The translations under genes and the position numbers were made by a program. Shown here piece by piece: positions 1-6,338 of a stretch of DNA of 7,234 nucleotides. Each line of letters begins with the position of its first letter. The first letter of the stretch is position 1. Origin of the DNA: Lachnospiraceae bacterium (GTDB taxonomy: Bacteria > Bacillota > Clostridia > Lachnospirales > Lachnospiraceae); assembly GCA_021199395.1 (NCBI GenBank), contig JAJQIE010000093.1, positions 1 to 7,234 on the forward strand. Reading direction: 5' to 3'. The notes beneath the pieces are model-generated. The model was not told the DNA's origin, did not search any database, and saw only the letters and a program-made list of their open reading frames with translations.

Positions 1-1325
1 TAATACTTCACGTCAATCGGAATCCGCTCTCCAAAATCTGTCTTGAAGCAGTCCACACCGCAGTCAAGAATTGTGCGCAGCTTATCTGTATACCATTTTA
101 CCGCGGCCGGATTCGTAAAATCTACCACGCCCATGCCGGACTGCCAGTTATCCGTCTGCCATACGCCTCTTCCGTCCGCGCGAAGCAGCAGATAGCCATT
201 CTGTACCGCCTCTTTAAAAAAGTCCGTCCCCTGCGCAATATAGGGGTTGATCCATGCACAGATTTTCAGTCCCTTTGCGTGATAGCGTTCCAGAGTACCA
301 CGGATATCGGGAAAACACTCCTTATCCCACTCGAAATCACACCAGTGGAACGCGCGCATCCAGTAGCAGTCAAAATGAAAGACCGAAAGCGGTATTCCCC
401 TCTTCGCCATCCCGTCAATAAAGGAGCTGGTCGTCTCCTCATCATAGTTCGTCGTAAAGGACGTGGACAGCCAGAGCCCAAACGACCACGCCGGCGGCAG
501 GGCAGGACGACCGGTCAATGCCGTATAGCTCTTTAAAATCTGCTTAGGCGTTGGACCATAGAAAAGGTAATAGGACAGCTTTTCTCCCGGAACCGAGAAT
601 CCGACATACTCCACCTTCTCGCTTGCCACCTCAAAGGAAACCCGGTCTGTACTGTCCACAAACACACCGTAGCCGCGATTTGTCATATAGAACGGAATAC
701 TCTTATAAGCTACCTGGGAAGCCGTACCGCCATCCTCATTCCAGGTCTCGACAGTCTGTCCATTTTTCACAAAAGGAGTAAATCGCTCGCCAAAGCCATA
801 TACACACTCGCCCACGGACAGGGACAATTCATTGACCATATAGGGTTCGCACACTTCCATCAGATAATTCTTTGCCGGAAGCACCGTTTTCGGCTGCCGG
901 TTCCAGCGCATATAGCCCAGATTGCGAAAATCACAGGACGTCAGGACTCTGCCGTCCGCCTCAAACGTATAGCGGAAGCTTTTGCGATCCACGCGCACCT
1001 GCACCAGACCGGTATCCATCAGCGCTTCCTCTTCGGTAATCTCTGTTTTCACATCCTCATAAACGCTTTCATTTTTTTCAAATTCCGGCGCATGATTGTC
1101 ATAAGCCTCATAATGCCATGCCTTCACGGATATGGTTCTCTCATCACAGGCAACAAATTCCAGCCGGATCGCCGGCATATCCAGTGTGTCGCCGCGCCCT
1201 CTGATCGGTCGAACCGGAGCCAGAATAAACATTCCGCCCGGAATTCTTTCAACCTCATACGCTTCCGTCGCAAACAGCGCATTCGCGCGCTCGTTGCGAA
1301 GCCAATAGCCCTCTGTAAATTTCAT
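1..1325 (-). CDS. yicI: GH31 alpha-xylosidase, YicI type (C-terminal part beyond the left edge)
   Basis: The gene encodes a retaining glycoside hydrolase that removes terminal alpha-xylosyl units from isoprimeverose and xyloglucan oligosaccharides. The reading frame is open from an ATG at 1325-1323 to the left edge, giving 441 full codons; E. coli YicI has about 772, so the C-terminal third or more lies outside. A GGGAGGA site at 1332-1338, 6 nt before the ATG, fixes the start. Visible landmarks are the N-terminal beta-sandwich with GFGERFTPF and the catalytic barrel with SFTTNYDEE (Phe290), HFDCYWM (Cys320), KICAWINPY (Trp358) and CFKTDFGERIP. In the last, Asp430 aligns with the YicI nucleophile Asp416 and Lys428 with its Lys414. 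The Phe/Cys/Trp/Lys set is the one that favours xylosides over glucosides in YicI. The acid/base Asp is beyond the edge. There is no signal peptide, so the enzyme should be cytoplasmic and act on sugars imported by the upstream ABC transporter. Family call is very secure; xyloside specificity is an inference. Confidence 0.93.
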   Translation of the reverse strand, partial: MKFTEGYWLRNERANALFATEAYEVERIPGGMFILAPVRPIRGRGDTLDMPAIRLEFVACDERTISVKAWHYEAYDNHAPEFEKNESVYEDVKTEITEEEALMDTGLVQVRVDRKSFRYTFEADGRVLTSCDFRNLGYMRWNRQPKTVLPAKNYLMEVCEPYMVNELSLSVGECVYGFGERFTPFVKNGQTVETWNEDGGTASQVAYKSIPFYMTNRGYGVFVDSTDRVSFEVASEKVEYVGFSVPGEKLSYYLFYGPTPKQILKSYTALTGRPALPPAWSFGLWLSTSFTTNYDEETTSSFIDGMAKRGIPLSVFHFDCYWMRAFHWCDFEWDKECFPDIRGTLERYHAKGLKICAWINPYIAQGTDFFKEAVQNGYLLLRADGRGVWQTDNWQSGMGVVDFTNPAAVKWYTDKLRTILDCGVDCFKTDFGERIPIDVKY

Positions 1326-1348
1326 AAGATATCCTCCCAGCTTTATAA

Positions 1349-1375
1349 TGAACGACAAAAATAATTTGTCGTTCA
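1349..1375. repeat. 11-bp perfect inverted repeat in the yicI leader
   Basis: TGAACGACAAA (1349-1359) and its exact reverse complement (1365-1375) are separated by a 5-bp AT spacer. The element ends 10 nt before the yicI ribosome binding site (1332-1338). On the minus strand the hairpin is followed by TTATAAAG, not a run of T, so it is not a classic terminator. It may be an operator, an mRNA-stabilising hairpin or a translational control element for yicI. Confidence 0.6.
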
Positions 1376-1391
1376 CCATAATTTGATACAC

Positions 1392-1554
1392 ACGACCGCA
1401 TATGGAATGGCTGCTTCGCAGCCCTGCGTCTACGCTGCCGCTTCGGTCGTTGAATATCCCGCGCACAGCGTGGGATGCCACCCGGCGAGGGCTAAACGTG
1501 TGCCACTGGCACACAGCAACAGCGCAACAGGAAACGACTGATGTCGTTTCCTGT
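1392..1554. other. Hairpin-rich intercistronic region between the second permease and yicI
   Basis: The 237-bp gap before yicI contains no convincing gene and a series of stem-loops. The best is a perfect 12-bp stem with a TGAT loop at 1527-1538/1543-1554, only 8 nt past the permease stop. Others are GTGTGCC/GGCACAC (1498-1514), a 9-bp stem with one G-T pair (1456-1476), and GGCTGC/GCAGCC with a TTC loop (1409-1423). The last sits inside an outer 7-bp stem ACGACCG/CGGTCGT (1392-1398/1444-1450). None is followed by a good T tract on the minus strand. This suggests RNA processing, 3'-end protection or partial attenuation within a polycistronic message rather than full termination, though yicI could also be separately transcribed. 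Confidence 0.6.
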
Positions 1555-1562
1555 AAGTACCG

Positions 1563-2423
1563 TCAGCCTTTCACGGCTCCGGCTACCATCCCCTTGATGA
1601 TCTGTTTGCTGAATACAAAATACAGTACAATGATCGGAGACATGGTAATAAGCATAGCTGCCATCTGCTTCGGGTAATCCGAAGCGAATTGCCCCTTAAA
1701 CTGCGTCAGAGCAAGCGGAACCGTCTGCAGCTCGGAATCACGGATCAGAACCAGCGCGAATGAGAATTCATTCCAGCAGCTAAATACCTGAATAATCGCA
1801 ACCGTCACAAGAATCGGCCTGCAAATTGGAAAGATAATATTCCACAGAGTATAGGAAAAGCTGCTGCCATCGATAGAGGCCGCCTCCTCAAGCGAAACCG
1901 GAATTGTCTTCACATAGCCCTCTACCAGAAAGATCCCCATCGGCAGACCAAACGATACATATGGCAGGATCAGGGTAAACCACTTATTGGAAATCCCGCA
2001 TCTCAGAAATACGACATAAATCGGAACCAGAAGGGAATGGATCGGGATCAGCATCCCCATCAGGAACATTACATACAGCACCCGGTTCAGTTTAAAGCGA
2101 ACACGCGAAAGAATATAGCCCACAATAAAGCTGAACAATACGATCAATATAATCGATATACCGGTCGTCCGGACACTGTTCCACATGGACTGCCCAAGAT
2201 GATAGTCCGGATTCGTCAGGATACGTATGTAGTTATACAGGGTAGGCTCTTTCGGAAGCCCGATGATATCCGCGTTAAATACCCGTTTTTCCTTCAGAGA
2301 GGAGTAAAACATCCAGATAATCGGGAAAATACAGGACAGTGAAAACACCCAGAGGATCAGATTCATAAAAAAACCAAGAATCCCTTTCCTGACTTTATGT
2401 GTACCAGGATCATTTTTTTTCAT
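1563..2423 (-). CDS. Sugar ABC transporter permease, MalG/CUT1 type (second permease)
   Basis: The 286-residue product is an integral membrane subunit of a carbohydrate ABC importer (BPD_transp_1 family) and would pair with the permease encoded immediately upstream. It has six likely membrane segments, the first at about residues 16-40. The cytoplasmic EAA loop is clear at about 178-199 (LEEAASIDG, then a proline at 199); this is where the ATPase docks. WNEF at 217-220 and the KGMVAGAVKG C terminus are typical of MalG-like CUT1 permeases. The ATG lies one base after the TGA of the first permease, and its GGGGGAGGA site sits inside the end of that gene, so translation is probably coupled. Length is normal for the family. 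No ATPase gene follows; the next gene is the alpha-xylosidase. Confidence 0.93.
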   Translation of the reverse strand: MKKNDPGTHKVRKGILGFFMNLILWVFSLSCIFPIIWMFYSSLKEKRVFNADIIGLPKEPTLYNYIRILTNPDYHLGQSMWNSVRTTGISIILIVLFSFIVGYILSRVRFKLNRVLYVMFLMGMLIPIHSLLVPIYVVFLRCGISNKWFTLILPYVSFGLPMGIFLVEGYVKTIPVSLEEAASIDGSSFSYTLWNIIFPICRPILVTVAIIQVFSCWNEFSFALVLIRDSELQTVPLALTQFKGQFASDYPKQMAAMLITMSPIIVLYFVFSKQIIKGMVAGAVKG

Positions 2424-2424
2424 A

Positions 2425-3321
2425 TCAGTCCTCCCCCTTTCCTCTGGTGGCTTTGTTAATCAGCAGCTGAGATCCGCCAATGACAATCAGTGACAGAACA
2501 AAAATACCTACCGAAATACAGCTGCCGTAGCCCATATTGCTCTGGCCGAACGACACCTGGTAGCCATACATGGCCATAACCATCGAGGCCGTACCGGGTC
2601 CTCCGCTCGTCATCACATAAATGCTGTCGAATGCTTTCATATTGCCCGCAATACACAGAGTAACGCAGACAAGCATTGTGTTTTTAATCAGTGGCAGCGT
2701 GATATGGAGCGCCTGCTGAACGCCATTGGCTCCATCGATCTGCGCGCTTTCAAAAATATCCGTGCTGATACCGGAAATTGCCGACAGGATAATTACCATA
2801 TAATATCCTATATACTGCCAGATCAGGGGGATCGTCACCAGCAGCATTACCAGATCTGAGTTGTTCAGCCATACCTGCGTCAGATCATCCCTCCCGATAG
2901 CGGTCAGAAACCAGTTCAGGATACCGTATTTGTTGTGGTACACCATCGTCCAGATCATACCAATGCAGACAGCGGAGATCGTACTCGGAAAGAATCCAAA
3001 GGTGCGGTGAATTGTCTTGAACTTTACCAGCTTGGAATTTACCATCATCACCAGGACAAACGCAATGCCAACCTGGCCGATGATGCAGGCAACCACCAGA
3101 TATATATTATGCCCAAACGCCTCCCAGAAGGTCGAGTCATTCATCAGCTTGATATAATTCGCCAGTCCGTTGAAGGTCTTGTTCGGGCCGCCCTTCCATT
3201 CATAAAAGCTGTAGACAAGCGCTGTTATCAGCGGCACAAATACACAGAAGATAAACAACGCTACAGGAATGATCAGATACAGGAAAATAGTTTTATTCTT
3301 AGGTCTGGTCGCATTTAACAT
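2425..3321 (-). CDS. Sugar ABC transporter permease, MalF/UgpA-CUT1 type (first permease)
   Basis: The 298-residue product is the first membrane subunit of the importer. It has an N-terminal membrane segment at about residues 10-40 and about six in all. The EAA loop lies at about 189-211 (IFESAQIDGANG, ending LP), followed by the MTSGGPG motif at 237-243 common in MalF/UgpA-like permeases. I chose the ATG at 3321-3319 because GAGGAGAG stands 6 nt upstream and the protein then begins MLNATRPKNK before the first membrane helix. A longer reading from 3399 would add 26 residues (MCIRPAWAGR...) translated from a GC-rich hairpin region and is unlikely. The gene follows the binding-protein gene after 198 bp and precedes the second permease by one base. 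Confidence 0.93.
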   Translation of the reverse strand: MLNATRPKNKTIFLYLIIPVALFIFCVFVPLITALVYSFYEWKGGPNKTFNGLANYIKLMNDSTFWEAFGHNIYLVVACIIGQVGIAFVLVMMVNSKLVKFKTIHRTFGFFPSTISAVCIGMIWTMVYHNKYGILNWFLTAIGRDDLTQVWLNNSDLVMLLVTIPLIWQYIGYYMVIILSAISGISTDIFESAQIDGANGVQQALHITLPLIKNTMLVCVTLCIAGNMKAFDSIYVMTSGGPGTASMVMAMYGYQVSFGQSNMGYGSCISVGIFVLSLIVIGGSQLLINKATRGKGED

Positions 3322-3349
3322 CTTACTCTCCTCGCTTTCCTGTGCTTGA

Positions 3350-3469
3350 GCAGGAGGCGCTGCCTGCGACCTGCCCGCCCACGCCGGGCGGATACACACG
3401 GAACATGAAAACCCTTACCCGCCTATGCGCATAGAACCGTTCTGGCCCCTGCTGTGAGTAGAACGGTTC
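3350..3469. other. Stem-loop cluster between binding-protein and permease genes
   Basis: The 198-bp gap contains a perfect 10-bp inverted repeat with a 16-nt loop (GAACCGTTCT 3434-3443 / 3460-3469), an adjoining 12-bp perfect palindrome CTATGCGCATAG (3423-3434), a CCGCCC/GGGCGG hairpin (3375-3391) and a smaller GCAGG/CCTGC hairpin (3350-3367). No T tract follows on the minus strand. In sugar ABC operons, hairpins after the binding-protein gene are known to protect the upstream message so that binding protein exceeds permease; E. coli malE-malF is the classic case. The same role here is inferred from position only. Confidence 0.6.
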
Positions 3470-3519
3470 CTGATTACTTATTATCTGATTTTGTCTGGCA
3501 AGCCGCTCCAAACCACTCT

Positions 3520-4893
3520 TTAGTAGTTTTCTTCGTAAGCAGCCTGAGCGTTCTCAGCTACCTCCTCCGGAGTCATATCGCCATTCATCAGGGTCTGGAG
3601 ATCTGTGTTCAGGACATCCCATACAGCGCTGCTGATATAGGAATCATAAATCTCGCAAGCCTCTGTGTCAACATAGGACCAGTTGTAAAAATCAATCGTG
3701 ATCTGATCGAATGAGGAAAGATCCACATCCTCTACAGTGGTAAGTCCGCCCAGTGCATAATATTCACCTACAAAGCTTGCAAATGCCGGTCCGGTAATCT
3801 CCTGAGCCAGATCGATCGCAGCAGCGAGCTTGTCCGGGTCGTCCGCAAGATTTGCGTTGAATGCTACAGCATAGCCAAGTCCGATGTTCTGGGAATTCGG
3901 AGCATACTCAGCATCTGCCGGCTGCGGAAGAACTGCAAACCCAAGGTTGTTGTATTTCTCTTCATCCGTCTCAAGCAGAGTAGCCGCAATGTAGGACTCA
4001 TCCCAGTTGCCGCCGATAAATGCAGCAGCATCGCCGGCGATAAAGTACTCACGCGCATCCTCATTTGTAACCGCGTTGAAATCCTCGTTAAAGATATCTG
4101 TCTCTGAGAACAGGTACTGTGTCTCAGCCAGAGCTGCTACGAACTCTTCATCCGTGAAAGCCGTGCCGTCCTTGTTGATCAGGCTCTGGAACCAGTCAGC
4201 TCCCGTATATCTGTTTCCAAGGGTAGAAAGGAAATCAGAATTCGCCTGCCACTGTCCGCCATTGCCGAACGCGATCGTATCGATGCCCTGCTCACTGAAA
4301 TAAGCAACCGCTTCCTCGACCTCTTCCCATGTGCTCGGAAACTCATCATATCCAGCCTCCGCCCACATCGCCTTGTCATAAATAACAACGGTGCAGGTAC
4401 CGCCGGTCAGCACCGGGTAGCCATAGATGCTGCCGTCAGCAGCCATGAAAGGTGTGAAATATGCGGTATTGTAATCATCGTAATACGGAGACTCAGCGAT
4501 GATGTCCGTAAGATCCATGATCAGCCCCTGCTCAGCCCATGAAACAGTATTCATGCCCTGCAGAAGAAATACGTCCGGAAGATCGCCTGCAGCCGCCTGT
4601 GTAGCGATCTGGGTCTTATACTCATCGTTCGCAAGGATTTCCTGGGTCAGCGTGATGTCCGGATGAGCCTCATCCCATGCAGCCAGCACGCTGCGGAATC
4701 CATCGGATCCGCCATTCCCCTCAGACTCCTCTGATGTAGAATAATGGAAGATCGTAAGATCTCCTGTGTAAGCAAGCTCATTCACAGTCAGATTCTTAAC
4801 CTCCTTCTCCGTCTCCTCGGCAGCAGCCGTTACTCCGAGAGAAAGAACCATAGCTGACGCGAGAGCTATGCTTAATACCTGCTTCCTTTTCAT
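3520..4893 (-). CDS. Extracellular sugar-binding protein of a CUT1 ABC importer
   Basis: The 457-residue product belongs to the family 1 extracellular solute-binding proteins (SBP_bac_1) and should capture an oligosaccharide outside the membrane and deliver it to the two permeases encoded downstream. The N terminus is a signal peptide: MKRK, a hydrophobic stretch to about residue 22, then TAAAEE, with likely cleavage after Ala25. Unusually for a Firmicute binding protein there is no lipobox cysteine. Family signatures include [14 protein letters not shown] (100-113), [13 protein letters not shown] (153-165), [11 protein letters not shown] (185-195) and [15 protein letters not shown] (284-298). 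The ATG at 4893 has AAGGAGG at 4901-4907, 7 nt upstream. It is the first gene of the operon, behind a roughly 180-nt leader. The ligand cannot be read from sequence; the downstream alpha-xylosidase suggests alpha-xylosyl or xyloglucan-type oligosaccharides. Confidence 0.92.
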   Translation of the reverse strand: MKRKQVLSIALASAMVLSLGVTAAAEETEKEVKNLTVNELAYTGDLTIFHYSTSEESEGNGGSDGFRSVLAAWDEAHPDITLTQEILANDEYKTQIATQAAAGDLPDVFLLQGMNTVSWAEQGLIMDLTDIIAESPYYDDYNTAYFTPFMAADGSIYGYPVLTGGTCTVVIYDKAMWAEAGYDEFPSTWEEVEEAVAYFSEQGIDTIAFGNGGQWQANSDFLSTLGNRYTGADWFQSLINKDGTAFTDEEFVAALAETQYLFSETDIFNEDFNAVTNEDAREYFIAGDAAAFIGGNWDESYIAATLLETDEEKYNNLGFAVLPQPADAEYAPNSQNIGLGYAVAFNANLADDPDKLAAAIDLAQEITGPAFASFVGEYYALGGLTTVEDVDLSSFDQITIDFYNWSYVDTEACEIYDSYISSAVWDVLNTDLQTLMNGDMTPEEVAENAQAAYEENY

Positions 4894-4966
4894 GTGTTTT
4901 CCTCCTTTTTGATTGAGTTTGATTGAATGTCAATGCGCTATAAAACAAATTTCCTTTATGCCAAAA

Positions 4967-4982
4967 ACCTGTCCATACAGGT
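4967..4982. other. Small hairpin in the ABC operon leader
   Basis: ACCTGT/ACAGGT, a perfect 6-bp stem with a CCAT loop, lies about 60 nt before the ribosome binding site of the binding-protein gene, within the predicted leader RNA. It could be a minor RNA structure; no riboswitch or T-box family was recognised in this leader. Confidence 0.35.
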
Positions 4983-5031
4983 ATGTGACCCACATCATTT
5001 TCCAGCAATCCGGTGTCATCGCATCCTATGT

Positions 5032-5062
5032 ATTGTACAATTTGCCTTTTCTTAAACGTTTA
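5032..5062. promoter_or_regulatory. LacI/GalR-like operator plus second palindrome downstream of the ABC promoter
   Basis: TAAACGTTTA at 5053-5062 is a 10-bp palindrome with a central CG, as in LacI/GalR-family operators. It also resembles a CcpA cre box, but loosely. A second 10-bp palindrome, ATTGTACAAT, lies at 5032-5041, with its centre 21 bp away, about two helical turns. Both sit a short way downstream of the predicted start of transcription (about 5077), where a bound repressor would block elongation or clearance. The regulator gene is not in the window. Confidence 0.55.
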
Positions 5063-5083
5063 CGGAGATCTGTTGATAGCAAT

Positions 5084-5111
5084 ATTATACATCAAAATAT
5101 TTTCATGTCAA
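5084..5111 (-). promoter_or_regulatory. Strong sigma-A-type promoter of the sugar ABC operon
   Basis: On the minus strand TTGACA (5111-5106) and TATAAT (5089-5084) are both perfect consensus hexamers with a 16-bp spacer. The predicted start is near 5077, giving a leader of about 180 nt before the binding-protein ATG at 4893. The promoter begins 38 bp from copy 1 of the structured repeat. Confidence 0.8.
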
Positions 5112-5149
5112 TCCTTTTCCTGTATTTTTTGTCCTGATTGTAAAAATGA

Positions 5150-5313
5150 GTGTTACAGGTCACACCTTGACCAAATTTACGTTATTTCTGTCTCTACAGG
5201 TGTGACCTGCAACGGCATCCGGCCATTTAAAATCGCTTCGCGATGGGCCGGATGCCCGAACGCTCTATGTCCTCACCCATGCCACGCAGCAAGTGCGTGG
5301 CATGGGTGTGAAC
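5150..5313. repeat. Structured interspersed repeat, copy 1 (REP/BIME-like, 164 bp)
   Basis: This segment matches 7017-7187 with eight substitutions and one 7-bp length difference, about 95% identity, in the same orientation. It contains three stem-loops. The first is CAGGTCACACCT (5156-5167) with its complement at 5198-5209 around a 30-nt loop. The second is GGCATCCGGCC/GGCCGGATGCC (5214-5224/5246-5256), enclosing an inner ATCGC-TTC-GCGAT hairpin. The third is a perfect 15-bp stem, CACCCATGCCACGCA (5274-5288) with 5294-5308. No credible gene is encoded; short frames across it are chance. It lies between the end of the PAP2 gene and the ABC operon promoter. It resembles REP/BIME units or a MITE; I do not recognise a named family. 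Confidence 0.88.
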
Positions 5314-5332
5314 AGTAACAAATGAGTTACTG
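5313..5332. other. Short hairpin abutting repeat copy 1
   Basis: CAGTAAC and GTTACTG form a perfect 7-bp stem around an AAATGA loop directly at the right end of repeat copy 1. Copy 2 has no such hairpin at this position, so it probably belongs to the local sequence rather than the repeat unit. Confidence 0.5.
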
Positions 5333-5341
5333 ACCTTACAC

Positions 5342-5377
5342 AATCGGACAGGGAAAAATGAATTCCCCTGTCCGATT
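5342..5377 (-). terminator. Long stem-loop downstream of the PAP2 gene, possible terminator
   Basis: AATCGGACAGGG (5342-5353) pairs perfectly over 12 bp with 5366-5377 around a 12-nt loop. It stands 40 nt after the stop of the phosphatase gene, the usual place for a terminator. However, on the minus strand the stem is followed by GTGTAAGG, so the T tract of an intrinsic terminator is missing. It may act with the repeat hairpins beyond it or protect a 3' end. Confidence 0.45.
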
Positions 5378-5416
5378 CGTAAACGGTAAAATTTTTATCC
5401 TTCACTGTAAAATGTC

Positions 5417-6097
5417 CTATATTCTCCGTACCTCTGTCCGCTCTTTTCTACGGGACAGCTCCGTCTTCCACTCGACCTTGTAGACCAGCCCGTGAATGAC
5501 AAAGCTCATCATCGCGCCGCACACTACGTCGATCACAGAATGCTGGTCGAGCAGAACCGTAGACGCGCAGATCAGAACCATTATCACAAAATGCACCGCC
5601 ACCGTAAACCGCCTGTGCCTGAGATTGTCAAGGCTGCAGACTGCCTGAAAAACCATCACCGTATTCATGACATGAATCGACGGACATACATTCGTCGGCG
5701 TGTCTATCGCCCGGAGCATCACAACAAGATTATACAATGTGCCGGTCTCGTGCGGCCCCGATGATAATCGAAGATTCAATCCGGTCGGAAATACATAATA
5801 TATCACAAGACAGACGGTCAGGCCGGAAAAAATCATCTGGCACAGCTTTATGTAATCATCCCATCCGCGCCGGTAAAACCAGATAAATGTCCCAATAATA
5901 TATGGAAACCAGAAAATATAGGGAATGATAAACTCCTCGCAAAACGGAATCAGCTCATCCAGCTTGCAGTGGATAATATACTTAGGTACTACATTTTCCT
6001 CCAGCCAGTGAAAGGCCGCAAGATAAAAAGCCATATAGCATACGGAGATCATGAGCGGGTATCTTCGAAACCAGGCTTTGATTTTTTGAATCCTCAT
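5417..6097 (-). CDS. PAP2-family membrane phosphatase (inositolphosphotransferase/AUR1-like subgroup)
   Basis: The 226-residue product is a polytopic membrane protein with about six hydrophobic segments (roughly 14-30, 56-76, 84-104, 138-155, 165-182, 188-205). It carries the PAP2 catalytic motifs: CPSIH at 138-142 (the PSxH element) and S179-x6-H186-x3-D190 (STVLLDQHSVID). Both histidines and the aspartate are present, so it should be active. Such enzymes remove or transfer phosphate groups on lipid substrates such as phosphatidic acid, undecaprenyl pyrophosphate or phosphoinositol lipids. FPTGLNLR near 103-110 recalls the PAP2_3 subgroup. The substrate cannot be told. I chose the ATG at 6097-6095, preceded by GGGGAG, over a TTG at 6136 that has no good site. 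The gene has its own promoter and no obvious link to the sugar operon. Confidence 0.85.
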   Translation of the reverse strand: MRIQKIKAWFRRYPLMISVCYMAFYLAAFHWLEENVVPKYIIHCKLDELIPFCEEFIIPYIFWFPYIIGTFIWFYRRGWDDYIKLCQMIFSGLTVCLVIYYVFPTGLNLRLSSGPHETGTLYNLVVMLRAIDTPTNVCPSIHVMNTVMVFQAVCSLDNLRHRRFTVAVHFVIMVLICASTVLLDQHSVIDVVCGAMMSFVIHGLVYKVEWKTELSRRKERTEVRRI

Positions 6098-6205
6098 ATA
6101 ACGTCTCCCCAAGGATAAATACTTACAGCTGTTCAAATCCGATTATCACAGGATTCGAGCAGCAAACGTCCTTCACATATTCTATGTGCTTCAGCAATGA
6201 AGCTT

Positions 6206-6234
6206 ATCATAGCACCTTTTCTTTTTTTTGTCAT
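6206..6234 (-). promoter_or_regulatory. Predicted promoter of the PAP2 gene
   Basis: On the minus strand ATGACA (6234-6229) and TATGAT (6211-6206) are separated by 17 bp; each hexamer has five of six consensus bases and the spacer is A-rich. The start would fall near 6199, giving a leader of about 100 nt. Two small perfect hairpins lie at or just after the start: GCTTCA/TGAAGC (6188-6203) and CACATA/TATGTG (6174-6188). Confidence 0.6.
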
Positions 6235-6338
6235 CGGAATTCCGTTTTTTTTAAGGATTTTAAGGAATTTCTCTGATTTTCGTCATGATTCCGACATTTT
6301 TTCGGTTACTTTTTCCGTGTGTCATTTCTCCGTATTCT

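Noticed and set aside
1092..1364. Rightward frame of 90 codons
   Set aside because: Antisense to the well-supported GH31 gene; no RBS or family resemblance.
1392..1450. Cloverleaf-like fold with a 7-bp outer stem, considered as a tRNA
   Set aside because: Only 59 nt long, no T-loop GTTCNANNC, no proper anticodon arm or CCA.
3322..3399. Longer N terminus of the first permease (26 extra residues)
   Set aside because: The extension is translated from a GC-rich hairpin region, does not resemble a permease N terminus and lacks a good RBS, while the ATG at 3321 has GAGGAG 6 nt upstream.
5013..5318. Rightward frame of 101 codons across the ABC promoter and repeat copy 1
   Set aside because: It crosses promoter, operators and a structured repeat; composition is not protein-like.
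6098..6136. TTG start for the PAP2 protein, 13 residues longer
   Set aside because: No convincing RBS precedes the TTG; the ATG at 6097 has GGGGAG at good spacing.
6235..6252. CGGAATTCCG followed by eight T, considered as a rightward terminator
   Set aside because: The palindrome has no loop and would leave a 3-bp stem; no rightward gene precedes it.
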